Origin: Aliidongia sp035943795
GTDB taxonomy: Bacteria; Pseudomonadota; Alphaproteobacteria; ATCC43930; CGMCC-115725
DNA length: 64,000 bases
Assembly: GCF_035943795.1 (NCBI RefSeq)
Contig: NZ_DASZBY010000120.1
Span: 1-64,000, forward strand
Direction of reading: 5' to 3'
Below are positions 24,987 to 33,307 of this stretch, piece after piece. The translations under genes were made by a program, and so were the position numbers. The notes under the pieces are model-generated. The model was not told the origin of the DNA. It made no database searches and saw only the letters and a list, made by a program, of their open reading frames with translations. How positions within the stretch are numbered: position 1 is the first letter of the stretch; each line of letters begins with the position of its first letter.

Positions 24987-25036
24987 CCTCGTCGTAAGCT
25001 TGGGAAGCTTCTGCTCTACCATTGAGCTACACCCGC
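24963..25036 (-). tRNA. tRNA-Gly (anticodon CCC)
   Basis: 74 nt including an encoded CCA. The acceptor stem is GCGGGTG/CACCCGC. The D arm is GCTC-AATGGTA-GAGC, and the anticodon loop TTCCCAA has CCC at the anticodon. The T arm is GAGGG-TTCGATT-CCCTT. The anticodon stem has one G-A mismatch at its base. The sequence closely follows proteobacterial glyU-type tRNAs. The 3' end serves as the integration site of the segment at 18107-24986. Confidence 0.95.
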
Positions 25037-25295
25037 GTCGGACCCCGGGGGCCGAGCGTACCACCGATGCGTCTCGGGGCACGGCGGCGGACTATAGGGA
25101 GCGGCCTTGGGCCTGGCAAGAGGGTTGGACGGCGGTCGGCATCGGCTTGGCCGGGGGTTGTCCGCGGCGGGGGGAGCGGCGCAAGACAGAGGAGCCATTC
25201 GGCACGACCGGGCTTGCATCCGTCCGGCTCCGCCCCCACCCTCTCTCGAAAGAATGCCCGGACCGGACGCCCGCCCGGCGAAGAAGTGAACGCCC

Positions 25296-25688
25296 ATGTA
25301 TTCTGAGACGACCCGCGACATCCGCGTTACCGTGCGCCCGAGCTACCTCGAAGACCAGTCCTCACCCGACGAGAATCATTTCGTCTGGGCCTATCGGGTG
25401 CTCATCGAGAATCTGGGCCAGGAGACCGTGCAGCTACGCAGCCGCCATTGGCGCATCACCGACGGGGTCGGTCGTCGCCAGGAGGTGAAGGGCGCCGGCG
25501 TGATCGGCGAACAACCGGTGCTGGCGCCCGGCCAATCGTTCGAATACCAGAGCGGCACGCCGCTCTCGACCTCGTCCGGCATCATGGACGGCACCTATCA
25601 GATGGAGACGTCGGAAGGCGAGGCGTTCGACGTGCGCATCCCCGCTTTCTCCCTCGACTCGCCCCATCAGCCAACCCAACGGCACTAG
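25296..25688 (+). CDS. apaG: ApaG domain protein
   Basis: A 130-residue protein that is an ApaG domain over its whole length: IRVTVRPSYLEDQSSPDENHFVWAYRVLIENLG, LRSRHWRITDG, VKGAGVIGEQPVL and YQSGTPLSTSSGIMDGTYQME are all family signatures. ApaG has a fibronectin-like beta fold. It has been linked to Co2+ resistance and Ap4A metabolism, but the biochemical role is not settled. The gene stands 259 bases after the tRNA and 76 bases before folE on the same strand. Confidence 0.95.
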   Translation: MYSETTRDIRVTVRPSYLEDQSSPDENHFVWAYRVLIENLGQETVQLRSRHWRITDGVGRRQEVKGAGVIGEQPVLAPGQSFEYQSGTPLSTSSGIMDGTYQMETSEGEAFDVRIPAFSLDSPHQPTQRH

Positions 25689-25764
25689 CGCCTCATCCCC
25701 ATTGCCCTAGATATGCCATGGGGGCTCCGGTATCAGCGGAGCGTTAGCCTTCGAAGGAACCAAT

Positions 25765-26370
25765 ATGTCGGATCATCCGATCGAGAAGCCCGACCGGGCC
25801 GAGGCCGAAGCCGCCGTGAGGACGTTGCTGCGCTGGGCGGGCGACGACCCGGCGCGCGAAGGCCTGACAGGCACGCCCGACCGGGTCGTGCGCGCGTTCG
25901 AGGAATGGTTCGCCGGGTATGACCAGGACCCGCATGCGATCCTGGAACGGACCTTCTCCGAGGTCGAAGGCTATGACGAGATCGTCTTCCTGAAGGACAT
26001 CCGCTTCGAAAGCCATTGCGAGCACCATCTGGCACCGATCATCGGCCGGGCGCACATCGCCTATCTGCCGGACCGCCGGGTCGTCGGCATCTCCAAGCTG
26101 GCCCGCCTGGTCGAGATCTACGCCAAGCGCTTGACCATCCAGGAAAAGATGACGGCCCAGATCGCCAATACCTTGAACGAGGTGCTGCAGCCGCGCGGCG
26201 TCGCCGTCGTCATCGATGCGGCGCACCAGTGCATGACCACGCGCGGCGTCCACAAACCGGGCGTGTCGATGATGACCAGCCGCATGCTGGGCGCGTTCCG
26301 CGACGACGCGACCACGCGGCGGGAATTCCTGGCCATGCTCAACACGCCCAACCATTCGGCCAACGTCTGA
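25765..26370 (+). CDS. folE: GTP cyclohydrolase I
   Basis: A 201-residue enzyme that converts GTP to 7,8-dihydroneopterin triphosphate, the first step of folate synthesis. The zinc and active-site residues lie in FESHCEHHLAPIIGRAHIAY and in AAHQCMTTRGV. KLARLVEIYAKRLTIQEKMT is the usual central helix. The length is typical for the short bacterial form. GAAGGA precedes the ATG. The stop overlaps the argE start (TGATG), an unusual pairing of folate and arginine genes that implies coupled expression. Confidence 0.96.
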   Translation: MSDHPIEKPDRAEAEAAVRTLLRWAGDDPAREGLTGTPDRVVRAFEEWFAGYDQDPHAILERTFSEVEGYDEIVFLKDIRFESHCEHHLAPIIGRAHIAYLPDRRVVGISKLARLVEIYAKRLTIQEKMTAQIANTLNEVLQPRGVAVVIDAAHQCMTTRGVHKPGVSMMTSRMLGAFRDDATTRREFLAMLNTPNHSANV

Positions 26371-27533
26371 TGGCCGCGGCCCTCGACGACCGCGCCCTGC
26401 TCGACCGGCTGATCGGCTTCGACACGACCTCGGTCAAGTCAAACCTGGCCTTGATCGACTGGGCGGCCGACTATCTCGACGGCCACGGCATCAAGGCGCA
26501 CCTGACCTATGACGAGGGGCGGCAGAAGGCCAACCTGTTCGCGACGATCGGTCCGGAGATCCCCGGCGGCATCGTGCTGTCGGGCCATACCGACGTGGTG
26601 CCGGTCGAGGGCCAGGCCTGGTCGAGCGACCCGTTCCGCATGGAAGAGCGCGACGGCAAGCTGTTCGGCCGCGGCACCGCCGACATGAAGGGCTTCATCG
26701 CCCTGGCACTTGCCCGGGTGACGCGATTCAAGCAGCAGGCCCGGCGCATGCCGGTCCATTACGCCTTTTCGTTCGACGAGGAGATCGGCTGCCACGGCGT
26801 GCGGCACCTGCTGGCCGACCTGCCGACCGGCGAGCGCCGCCCGCGCCTCGCCATCATCGGCGAGCCGACGCTGATGACCGTCGCCACCGCGCACAAGGGG
26901 GCGACGATCCTGACGACCCGCATCACCGGGCTCGAAGGCCATTCGAGCGCGCCGGACAAGGGCGTGAACGCGATCATGGCCGGCGCCGAGATCCTGCAGC
27001 TGATCGGCAAGCTCGCCGAGGAGCGGCGGACCAACCCGATCGAAAACAGCCCGTTCGAGCCGCCCTACACCACCTTCAACGTCGGCGTGATCGAGGGTGG
27101 TGCTGCCCACAACATCGTCGCGCGCGATTGCCGCATCGTCTGGCAGTACCGGCTGATGCCCGGCGACCACGACCACGACATCCACGAGCGGCTCGACCGT
27201 TTCGTCACCGACGATCTGCTGCCGCGGATGCGGGCGATCCATCCCGGCGCCACCGTCGTCACCGACGTCGAGATCGACCTGCCCGGCCTGGTGCCCGAAC
27301 CGGACGGCGCCGCCGAGGCGCTGGTGCGCGAGCTGACCGGCGCCAACGGCACCAGCGTCGTCTCGTTCGGCACCGAGGCCGGCCTGTTCCAGGAAGCCGG
27401 CATGAGCGCCGTCGTGTGCGGCCCGGGCTCGATCGAGCAGGCCCACAAGCCCGACGAATTCATCTCGCTCGACCAATATGCCCAGGGCGGCGCCTTCCTG
27501 GATCGCTTGGGGGACTGGGTCGCCCGACAGTGA
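26370..27533 (+). CDS. argE: Acetylornithine deacetylase (M20 family)
   Basis: A 387-residue zinc amidohydrolase that removes the acetyl group from N-acetylornithine. The metal ligands are in VLSGHTDVVPV and GRGTADMKGFIA, the general-base glutamate is in FSFDEEIGCHG, and further ligands are in GEPTLMT and PGSIEQAHKPDEF. The start at 26370 overlaps the folE stop by one base; the longer frame from 26016 only reads folE in the wrong frame. With argF and argD about 16 kb away, the arginine pathway is split over two loci. Related M20 peptidases cannot be fully excluded, but GTEAGLFQEAG is ArgE-like. Confidence 0.9.
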   Translation: MAAALDDRALLDRLIGFDTTSVKSNLALIDWAADYLDGHGIKAHLTYDEGRQKANLFATIGPEIPGGIVLSGHTDVVPVEGQAWSSDPFRMEERDGKLFGRGTADMKGFIALALARVTRFKQQARRMPVHYAFSFDEEIGCHGVRHLLADLPTGERRPRLAIIGEPTLMTVATAHKGATILTTRITGLEGHSSAPDKGVNAIMAGAEILQLIGKLAEERRTNPIENSPFEPPYTTFNVGVIEGGAAHNIVARDCRIVWQYRLMPGDHDHDIHERLDRFVTDDLLPRMRAIHPGATVVTDVEIDLPGLVPEPDGAAEALVRELTGANGTSVVSFGTEAGLFQEAGMSAVVCGPGSIEQAHKPDEFISLDQYAQGGAFLDRLGDWVARQ

Positions 27534-27641
27534 ATTCGAGAGCAAGGCCCGGATGTCGGGCCTGCCTCGGATAGGCGATGCTCCGGATGACCAGAAGGAC
27601 GTGAGGCCCCTCGCCCCGTCCCTTGCATCAGGAGACGGAAC

Positions 27642-28739
27642 ATGCAGGCCATGACCCAGGAGAAGACCGCGCCCGCCATCGAAGCCAAGCCGTTCGCGTC
27701 CGACGAAGCGCGCTGGCAAGCCGTATGCGACCGCAACCGCGCGGCCGACGGACAGTTCTATTTCGCCGTCGCCACGACCGGCGTCTATTGCCGGCCGAAC
27801 TGCGCCGCGCGCCAGCCCCGGCGCGAGAACGTGCGCTTCTACGACACGATCGCGGCAGCCGAGGCCGCGGGCTTCCGCGCCTGCAAGCGCTGCCGTCCGA
27901 CCGGCAAGTCGATCGAGCAGACCCAGGCCGACGCGGTCCAGCGCGCCTGCCGCATGATCGACGAGGCCGAGACGCCGCCGACCCTGAACGTCCTCGCCGA
28001 GGCGGTCGGCATGAGCCCGTTCCATTTCCATCGGGTGTTCAAGGCGGTGCTGGGCCTGACGCCCAAGGACTATGCGGCCGCCCGCCGGCTCGAACGGCTG
28101 AAGCAGGAACTCGACGACGGTACGCCGGTGTCCCAGGCGATCTATGGCGCCGGGTTCGGCTCGTCGAGCCGGCTCTACGAGACGACCCACGCGACGCTCG
28201 GCATGACGCCGGCTGCATTCCAGCGCGGAGCCAAGGGCAAACAGATCGATTGGACCGTAACTGCGACCGCCCTCGGCCCGCTGCTGATCGCGGCGACCGG
28301 CGACGGGGTCTGCATGATCGAGTTCGGCGAGAACGAAGCGGTGCTGGAGGGCGAGCTGGCCCAGCGCTTCCCGTCGGCGCAGCGCAGCCGGGCCGATGCG
28401 GCACTGGATCGTCACGTCGCCGCCGTCACCGCCTATATCGAGACCCCGTCCCGTGGGCTCAGCCTGCCGCTCGACGTCCAAGGCACGGCGTTCCAGCGCC
28501 GGGTCTGGCGTGCCCTTCAGGAGATCCCACCCGGCCGGACCGCGAGCTACGGCGAGGTCGCCGCCACCTTGGGCCAGCCGACGGCCGCCCGCGCCGTTGC
28601 CCGCGCCTGCGCCACCAACGAGATCGCGCTCGCCATCCCCTGCCACCGGGTCGTTGGGTCCGACGGCCGGCTTGCCGGCTACCGCTGGGGCCTGGAGCGC
28701 AAACGGGCGCTGCTCGCAGGGGAAAAGAAGGCGGGGTAG
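27642..28739 (+). CDS. ada: Ada: methyl-responsive activator and O6-methylguanine-DNA methyltransferase
   Basis: A 365-residue protein with full Ada architecture. The N-terminal zinc domain uses C50, C54, C81 and C84 (VYCRPNC and CKRC). C50 is the equivalent of Cys38 in E. coli Ada, which takes methyl groups from phosphotriesters. An AraC-type HTH follows (residues 105-195). The C-terminal methyltransferase has its acceptor C334 in AIPCHRVVGSDG. Methylated Ada would activate its own gene and other alkylation-repair genes. GGAG is 8 bases before the ATG. No alkB or alkA is adjacent. Confidence 0.95.
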   Translation: MQAMTQEKTAPAIEAKPFASDEARWQAVCDRNRAADGQFYFAVATTGVYCRPNCAARQPRRENVRFYDTIAAAEAAGFRACKRCRPTGKSIEQTQADAVQRACRMIDEAETPPTLNVLAEAVGMSPFHFHRVFKAVLGLTPKDYAAARRLERLKQELDDGTPVSQAIYGAGFGSSSRLYETTHATLGMTPAAFQRGAKGKQIDWTVTATALGPLLIAATGDGVCMIEFGENEAVLEGELAQRFPSAQRSRADAALDRHVAAVTAYIETPSRGLSLPLDVQGTAFQRRVWRALQEIPPGRTASYGEVAATLGQPTAARAVARACATNEIALAIPCHRVVGSDGRLAGYRWGLERKRALLAGEKKAG

Positions 28740-28758
28740 TAAGGCGTCGACTGGCGCG

Positions 28759-28816
28759 CTTTGGACTTGGCCTCGTCTGCGGAAGCGGTTAACGCTTGGA
28801 CGAGGCCGTTCCAAAG
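28759..28816 (+). promoter_or_regulatory. 58-nt compound hairpin between ada and marC-like gene
   Basis: CTTTGGA (28759-28765) and GGCCTCGTC (28769-28777) pair with GACGAGGCC (28799-28807) and TCCAAAG (28810-28816). Inside the loop, AAGCG (28783-28787) pairs with CGCTT (28793-28797). The structure ends 20 bases before the next ATG and is followed by AAAAGG, the likely ribosome binding site. It may be the ada terminator or a leader structure controlling the next gene. Confidence 0.5.
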
Positions 28817-28835
28817 AAAAGGTAAGCGACAAGCG

Positions 28836-29516
28836 ATGAACAGCTGGACCAGTGCGACCAACAGCCTGTTGCTGGCTTTTCCAGCCCTGTTCTCGATCGT
28901 CAACCCGATCGCCTGCGCCCTGATCTTCAGCCAGCTGACCGCCGACAATACACCGGTCGAACGTCGCCTGCTGGCCGGCAAGGTAGCACTCTACGCCACC
29001 TTCATCATGCTGGCCGCGCTCTGGCTCGGCACGGCGGTGATGAATTTCTTCGGCATCACCTTGAGCGCGCTGCGGCTCGCCGGCGGGCTGGTCGTGGTCG
29101 CCAGCGCCTGGGGCCTGCTGTTCGCGCCAGAGCGGCAGGAAGCGCGCAAGCAGGAGCAGGCCGTGCACGCGGCCAATCCCGAAGATGCCGCCTTCTTCCC
29201 GCTGACCATGCCGTTCACGACCGGTCCCGGCACGATCTCGGTCGCCATCACCCTGGGCTCGAACCGGCCGTCCGGCGTGCATGAACTGATCCCGTTCTTC
29301 CTGGGCAATTCCGGTGCGGCGGTGCTGATGGGCCTGGTGATCTGGGGCATCTATCGCTATGCCGACCGCCTGTCCAAGTTCCTGGGCCAGACCGGTACAC
29401 GTATCTTCACGCGACTGTCGGCGTTCATCCTGCTGTGCATCGGGGCGCAGATCCTGCTGAACGGCGCCGAGGACGCGCTTCGACCGCTGTTCCTGGGTCG
29501 CCTCGATCAGCACTAG
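28836..29516 (+). CDS. MarC family integral membrane protein
   Basis: A 226-residue protein with six predicted membrane segments. MarC hallmarks are FSIVNPIACALIFSQLT near the N terminus and FFPLTMPFTTGPGTISVAITLGS in the middle, followed by IRYADRLSKFLG-like loops (here IYRYADRLSKFLG). The start at 28836 follows the hairpin leader; the longer frame from 28761 would run through that hairpin. MarC proteins were once linked to multidrug resistance, but this was not upheld and the transported substrate is unknown. Confidence 0.9.
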   Translation: MNSWTSATNSLLLAFPALFSIVNPIACALIFSQLTADNTPVERRLLAGKVALYATFIMLAALWLGTAVMNFFGITLSALRLAGGLVVVASAWGLLFAPERQEARKQEQAVHAANPEDAAFFPLTMPFTTGPGTISVAITLGSNRPSGVHELIPFFLGNSGAAVLMGLVIWGIYRYADRLSKFLGQTGTRIFTRLSAFILLCIGAQILLNGAEDALRPLFLGRLDQH

Positions 29517-29706
29517 GATCGAAACCCGCGCGGGAGGCCCTGAGAAAATGACGCTGGCCGAGGACACTGTTGCTGCTGCTGCTTGACGACCGATCGGGTG
29601 CACGACCTCGGCCGTGATCCATGAAATCGACACGGAAACCCCGCCTGCCGCCGCCATGATACGCGGATCGGCCTGACTGCTTCCCGTCCCTGCTTTGGAG
29701 GCCCGC

Positions 29707-30642
29707 ATGTGGCAACCCGCCACCGCCTATCCCGATCCCGCCGTTCAGATCCTGCACCCGAGCTTCGCCAAATATCGCATCACCCTGGCTGCGGTCGAGC
29801 GGCTGTCGACCGGCTGTCGCTGGGCAGAGGGACCGGTCTGGTTCGGCGACGGACGCTATCTGCTGTGGAGCGACATTCCGAACGACCGGATCCTGCGCTG
29901 GGACGAGGAAACCGGCGCCACCAGTGTCTTCCGCAAATCCTCGAACTTCGCCAACGGCCATACCCGCGACCGGCAAGGCCGCCTGATCAGCTGCGAGCAT
30001 GGCGGCCGGCGCGTGACCCGGACCGAATATGACGGGACGATCACGGTGCTGATCGATCGGTTCGACGGCAAGCCGCTGAATTCGCCCAACGACGTGGTGG
30101 TGAAGTCGGACGACACGATCTGGTTCTCCGATCCGCCCTTCGGCATCCTCGGCGACTACGAGGGCCACAAGTCGCCCCAGGAATTGCCGCAGAACCTCTA
30201 TCGCTTCGATCCGCGCACCGGCGAGACGACCGTGGTCGGCGGCGAGATCGAGGGACCCAACGGCCTCGCCTTCTCACCGGACGAAAAAATCCTCTATGTC
30301 GTCGAGTGCCGTACCACGCCGCGCCATATCCTGGCCTATGACGTGGTCGACGGCGCCCGGCTCGCGAACCGGCGCATCCTGATCGATGCCGGCCCGGGCA
30401 CGCCGGACGGCTTCCGCGTCGACGAGGACGGCAATCTCTGGTGCGGCTGGGGCATGGGCGACCCGGCGCTCGACGGCGTCATGGTGTTTGCGCCGACGGG
30501 CGAACCGATCGGGCGCATCGCCTTGCCCGAGCGCTGTGCCAATCTGTGTTTCGGCGGGCGCAAGCGCAACCGCCTGTTCATGGCGGCGAGCCAGTCGGTC
30601 TACGCCCTCTACGTCAATACCCGGGGTGCCGCCTGCTGGTGA
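29707..30642 (+). CDS. SMP-30/gluconolactonase family protein
   Basis: A 311-residue six-bladed beta-propeller lactonase with no signal peptide. WAEGPVWFGDGRYLLWSDIPNDRILRW at the N terminus supplies the metal-binding glutamate. SPNDVVVKSDDTIWFSDPPFG supplies the asparagine ligand, and GPGTPDGFRVDEDGNLWCGW supplies the catalytic aspartate region. The start at 29707 has GGAG at 29697-29700. The enzyme probably opens a sugar lactone such as gluconolactone. Specificity in this family is broad and neighbours give no hint. The 190 bases upstream hold no other gene that I can see. Confidence 0.92.
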   Translation: MWQPATAYPDPAVQILHPSFAKYRITLAAVERLSTGCRWAEGPVWFGDGRYLLWSDIPNDRILRWDEETGATSVFRKSSNFANGHTRDRQGRLISCEHGGRRVTRTEYDGTITVLIDRFDGKPLNSPNDVVVKSDDTIWFSDPPFGILGDYEGHKSPQELPQNLYRFDPRTGETTVVGGEIEGPNGLAFSPDEKILYVVECRTTPRHILAYDVVDGARLANRRILIDAGPGTPDGFRVDEDGNLWCGWGMGDPALDGVMVFAPTGEPIGRIALPERCANLCFGGRKRNRLFMAASQSVYALYVNTRGAACW

Positions 30643-30643
30643 G

Positions 30644-31099
30644 TTACGGCGGCGGCGGTGCGGCCACGCGTTCGACGATCCAGCCGGCACCGTCACCGAG
30701 CGTCACTTCGATCACACCACCCTGCCATCCCCGGCGATAGGCCGGCGGCTCCGGCAGGCGGATCAGCGCGGCGGACGCAATCTGCCCGACCAGGGTGGTG
30801 TTGGTCGTGCTGAGGCCGATGCCGCTGGTCGGCGCGCCGGGCAGGCGAGGCGAACCCTCGGCGTCGATCTGTTCGGCCGCTACACGCGAGCCGTCCGGCA
30901 TGACCAGGGTCGCGGCCCGGATGGCGGAGGTTTCCAGCGCGCGCACCTCAATCACGTCGATGTCCCGGCCGGTCACGAAATGCGCCTTGACCTCGCCGAA
31001 GCGCGGCGCCAGGTCGGCCGGCACAGGCGGGGCCGTGCAAGCACCCAGGCCCAGCACAGCCGGGAGAATCATGCGCCTGGCCAGCGACCGGACCGTCAT
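30644..31099 (-). CDS. Small putative lipoprotein (second gene of pair)
   Basis: A 151-residue protein with an N-terminal signal (VRSLARRMILPAVLGLG) and a lipobox LGAC, cysteine at about residue 21, so it is probably lipid-anchored. The rest is a short beta-rich domain ending in AAPPPP. I recognise no family. It begins 4 bases after the stop of the larger lipoprotein gene, so the two form an operon. Its end faces the SMP-30 gene, one base away. Confidence 0.75.
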   Translation of the reverse strand: MTVRSLARRMILPAVLGLGACTAPPVPADLAPRFGEVKAHFVTGRDIDVIEVRALETSAIRAATLVMPDGSRVAAEQIDAEGSPRLPGAPTSGIGLSTTNTTLVGQIASAALIRLPEPPAYRRGWQGGVIEVTLGDGAGWIVERVAAPPPP

Positions 31100-31103
31100 C
31101 GCG

Positions 31104-31700
31104 TCAGAGCAGGAACGGCGGGAACGACAGCTCGATCTGCCGCTGGAGCTGCCGGTCGAGATCGGCCATCAGATCACGCGTCAGCTCGTACCAGACCTTG
31201 TCGCGCTCGTTGAGCGTGATGCCCTCCGGCACGCTACGGCTGATCGAGGCCTCCGCGGTCGCAGTCCGCTCGGCGATGCCCTGCGGGTCGATGAGCTGAA
31301 CTAGCACCGCGACATGGCCGTCGTAGCGCTCGTTCTGCTGGGTGGTGAAGACGGCCTTCAGGCCTTCCTTTTTCTTCAGGTCGGACTCGCGCACGCTCGC
31401 GTCCAGGATGGTGAAGCGCGCGACGAAGCCGGTTGTGGGACCGACCGCCAGCAATCGGTCGTGCGCCCAGTTCTCCAGCGCGCGCTGCGGCGGCACCGGG
31501 AATTCGTGCTCGACGTCCGGCTCCTGGAACGTCGGCCGGAACTGGCTGTCGACCTGAACCTGGCTGACGTTGAGGCGGAACGGCGGCAGCGCCAGGAAAT
31601 GGATGTCGGCGAATTTCGGCGGCGGCGGCGGCGCGCTGGCGCAGGAGGCCGCGGTCGCCACCAGGGCGACGGCGAGGAGCTGACGAAGACGATGGGACAT
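31104..31700 (-). CDS. Putative lipoprotein (first gene of pair)
   Basis: A 198-residue protein with a signal peptide and lipobox AASC (cysteine near residue 20), then a proline run (APPPPP). The mature part has alternating strands and helices (FADIHFLALPPFRLNVSQVQV, then a helical C terminus LTRDLMADLDRQLQRQIE). That layout recalls LptE/YajG-like outer-membrane lipoproteins, but I cannot assign a family. It is divergent from the RND efflux operon across 350 bases. Co-regulation is possible but not shown. Confidence 0.8.
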   Translation of the reverse strand: MSHRLRQLLAVALVATAASCASAPPPPPKFADIHFLALPPFRLNVSQVQVDSQFRPTFQEPDVEHEFPVPPQRALENWAHDRLLAVGPTTGFVARFTILDASVRESDLKKKEGLKAVFTTQQNERYDGHVAVLVQLIDPQGIAERTATAEASISRSVPEGITLNERDKVWYELTRDLMADLDRQLQRQIELSFPPFLL

Positions 31701-32050
31701 GATGCGACGGACAAGCCTGCGATCGGAGACAGCGGAAAAGCGCTAGCCCGGACACTGGCATGCCGGCGCGGGCGGTTCAAGCCGTCGACCGCGACGAAGC
31801 GCCGCGCGGATAGAAATCTAGCGTTACAGTTCGGCCGGATCGAGACATCAAGCGGGAACATGAGCGCCGCTACCATCCCCTCGCCCGGGCCGCCCGCGCT
31901 TTTTTTTGATTCCGGACGGCCTGCAATTTTCTGGACGGGTTCGGGCACGGTTCTGCGATCTTGACGTTGATGGTGCAGGGCCGATGGCTGTGCCGAAAGC
32001 GGCTCGTCGGGCCGGACGGACTTTTCAAGGCCATTGTGGGAAGGCGACGA
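31701..32050. promoter_or_regulatory. Divergent interval between lipoprotein pair and RND operon
   Basis: No gene is seen. A GC-rich stretch with a small stem (CGGG 31886-31889, CCCG 31893-31896) is followed directly by eight T (31900-31907), terminator-like on the plus strand and 143 bases before the efflux adaptor start. It could be a leader attenuator if the promoter lies upstream. Otherwise it is only a composition feature. Confidence 0.35.
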
Positions 32051-33307
32051 ATGGATCTTCAGGGTGACCAACCGAGGCCGAGGCCCTCCGGGCAACCCGC
32101 CGCCGTCGCCACTCTCGCCCGCCGCTCCTGGTTGCGGCCGATTCTCTGGTTGCTGCTGCTGACCGTCATCGCGCTCGTCGCCTGGCATTTCCTTGGTGGC
32201 GGGGGGCAGGGCAAGCCCGCCCGGAACGCGGACAGCGCCGCCCAGCCGGTCGGCGTCGCAACCATCGCCACAACCGACCTCCACGTCCTGCTCAACGGCC
32301 TGGGCACGGTGACACCGCTCGCGTCCGTCACGGTCAAGACCCAGATCGCCGGCCAGCTGATGAGCGTCGGCTACCAGGAAGGACAGACCGTCAAGAAGGG
32401 CGATTTCCTGGCCCAGATCGACCCCCGCCCCTATCAGGTCGCGCTGGAGCAGGCCCAGGGCCAGTTCGCGCGCGACACCGCACTGCTGAAACAGGCCCAG
32501 ACCGACCTCAAGCGATTCGAGACGCTCAACCGGCAGAACAGCATCTCCAAGCAGCAGTACGAGGATCAGGTCTATCTGGTGCAGCAGGACCAGGCGACCC
32601 TGATCACCGACCAGGCGGCGATTGACAGCGCCAAGCTGAACCTCGCCTATTGCCATATCGTCTCGCCGGTCGACGGCCGCGTCGGCCTGCGCCTGATCGA
32701 TGCCGGCAATTATGTCCAGACCAGCGATGCGACCGGCCTGGTCACGATTACCCAGACCAAGCCGATGACGGTGATCTTCACGGTGGCGGAAGACAACGTG
32801 CCGGCCGTCGCCAAGGGCATGCAGGCGGGCCCATTGCCGGTGACCCTGTTCGACCGGGCCAACACGACCCAGGTCGCGGCCGGCACATTGCAGACGATCG
32901 ACAATGCCATCGATACGACGACGGGCACGGTCAAGCTGCGCGCACAGTTCGCCAACGACGACAACGCCCTGTTCCCCCAGCAGTTCGTCAATGCCCAGTT
33001 GCTCGTCCAGACCGTGAAGGGCGCCATCGCGGCACCCGTCGCGGCCGTGCAGCAGGGCGCGCCCGGCGCCTTCATCTATCTGGTGAAGCCCGACAACACG
33101 GTCGCGGTGCAACTGGTCAAGACCGGCATCTCCGACAGCGGCATGATCCAGATCACCGACGGGCTGAAGGCCGGCGACCAGGTGGTCGTCGACGGGTCGG
33201 ACCGGTTGCGCGACGGCGCCAAGATCACCATTCCGCCCCCGCCCGGATCCACGCCCGACCAGGTCCCGGCAAAGCCGAACGGCGCCAAGGCCGGACATAA
33301 AGGATGA
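32051..33307 (+). CDS. mdtA: RND efflux periplasmic adaptor (MdtA-like membrane fusion protein)
   Basis: A 418-residue protein. It has a short cytoplasmic N terminus and one membrane anchor (LRPILWLLLLTVIALVAW, residues 33-51). It then has a barrel-sandwich hybrid (TVKTQIAGQLMSVGYQEGQTVKKGDFLAQIDPRPY) and an alpha-hairpin (ALEQAQGQFARDTALLKQAQTDL). The second lipoyl half follows with SPVDGRVGLRLIDAGNYVQ. A C-terminal beta-barrel and membrane-proximal domain complete it. The start at 32051 is preceded by GGGAAGG; the frame upstream to 31961 has no such site. It links the inner-membrane pumps to the outer-membrane factor. The stop overlaps the next ATG by 4 nt. Confidence 0.93.
   Translation: MDLQGDQPRPRPSGQPAAVATLARRSWLRPILWLLLLTVIALVAWHFLGGGGQGKPARNADSAAQPVGVATIATTDLHVLLNGLGTVTPLASVTVKTQIAGQLMSVGYQEGQTVKKGDFLAQIDPRPYQVALEQAQGQFARDTALLKQAQTDLKRFETLNRQNSISKQQYEDQVYLVQQDQATLITDQAAIDSAKLNLAYCHIVSPVDGRVGLRLIDAGNYVQTSDATGLVTITQTKPMTVIFTVAEDNVPAVAKGMQAGPLPVTLFDRANTTQVAAGTLQTIDNAIDTTTGTVKLRAQFANDDNALFPQQFVNAQLLVQTVKGAIAAPVAAVQQGAPGAFIYLVKPDNTVAVQLVKTGISDSGMIQITDGLKAGDQVVVDGSDRLRDGAKITIPPPPGSTPDQVPAKPNGAKAGHKG

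Noticed and set aside
26439..29723. 1094-codon minus-strand open frame
   Set aside because: It is antisense to argE, ada and the marC-like gene, all of which have clear motifs. High GC keeps the opposite frame open.
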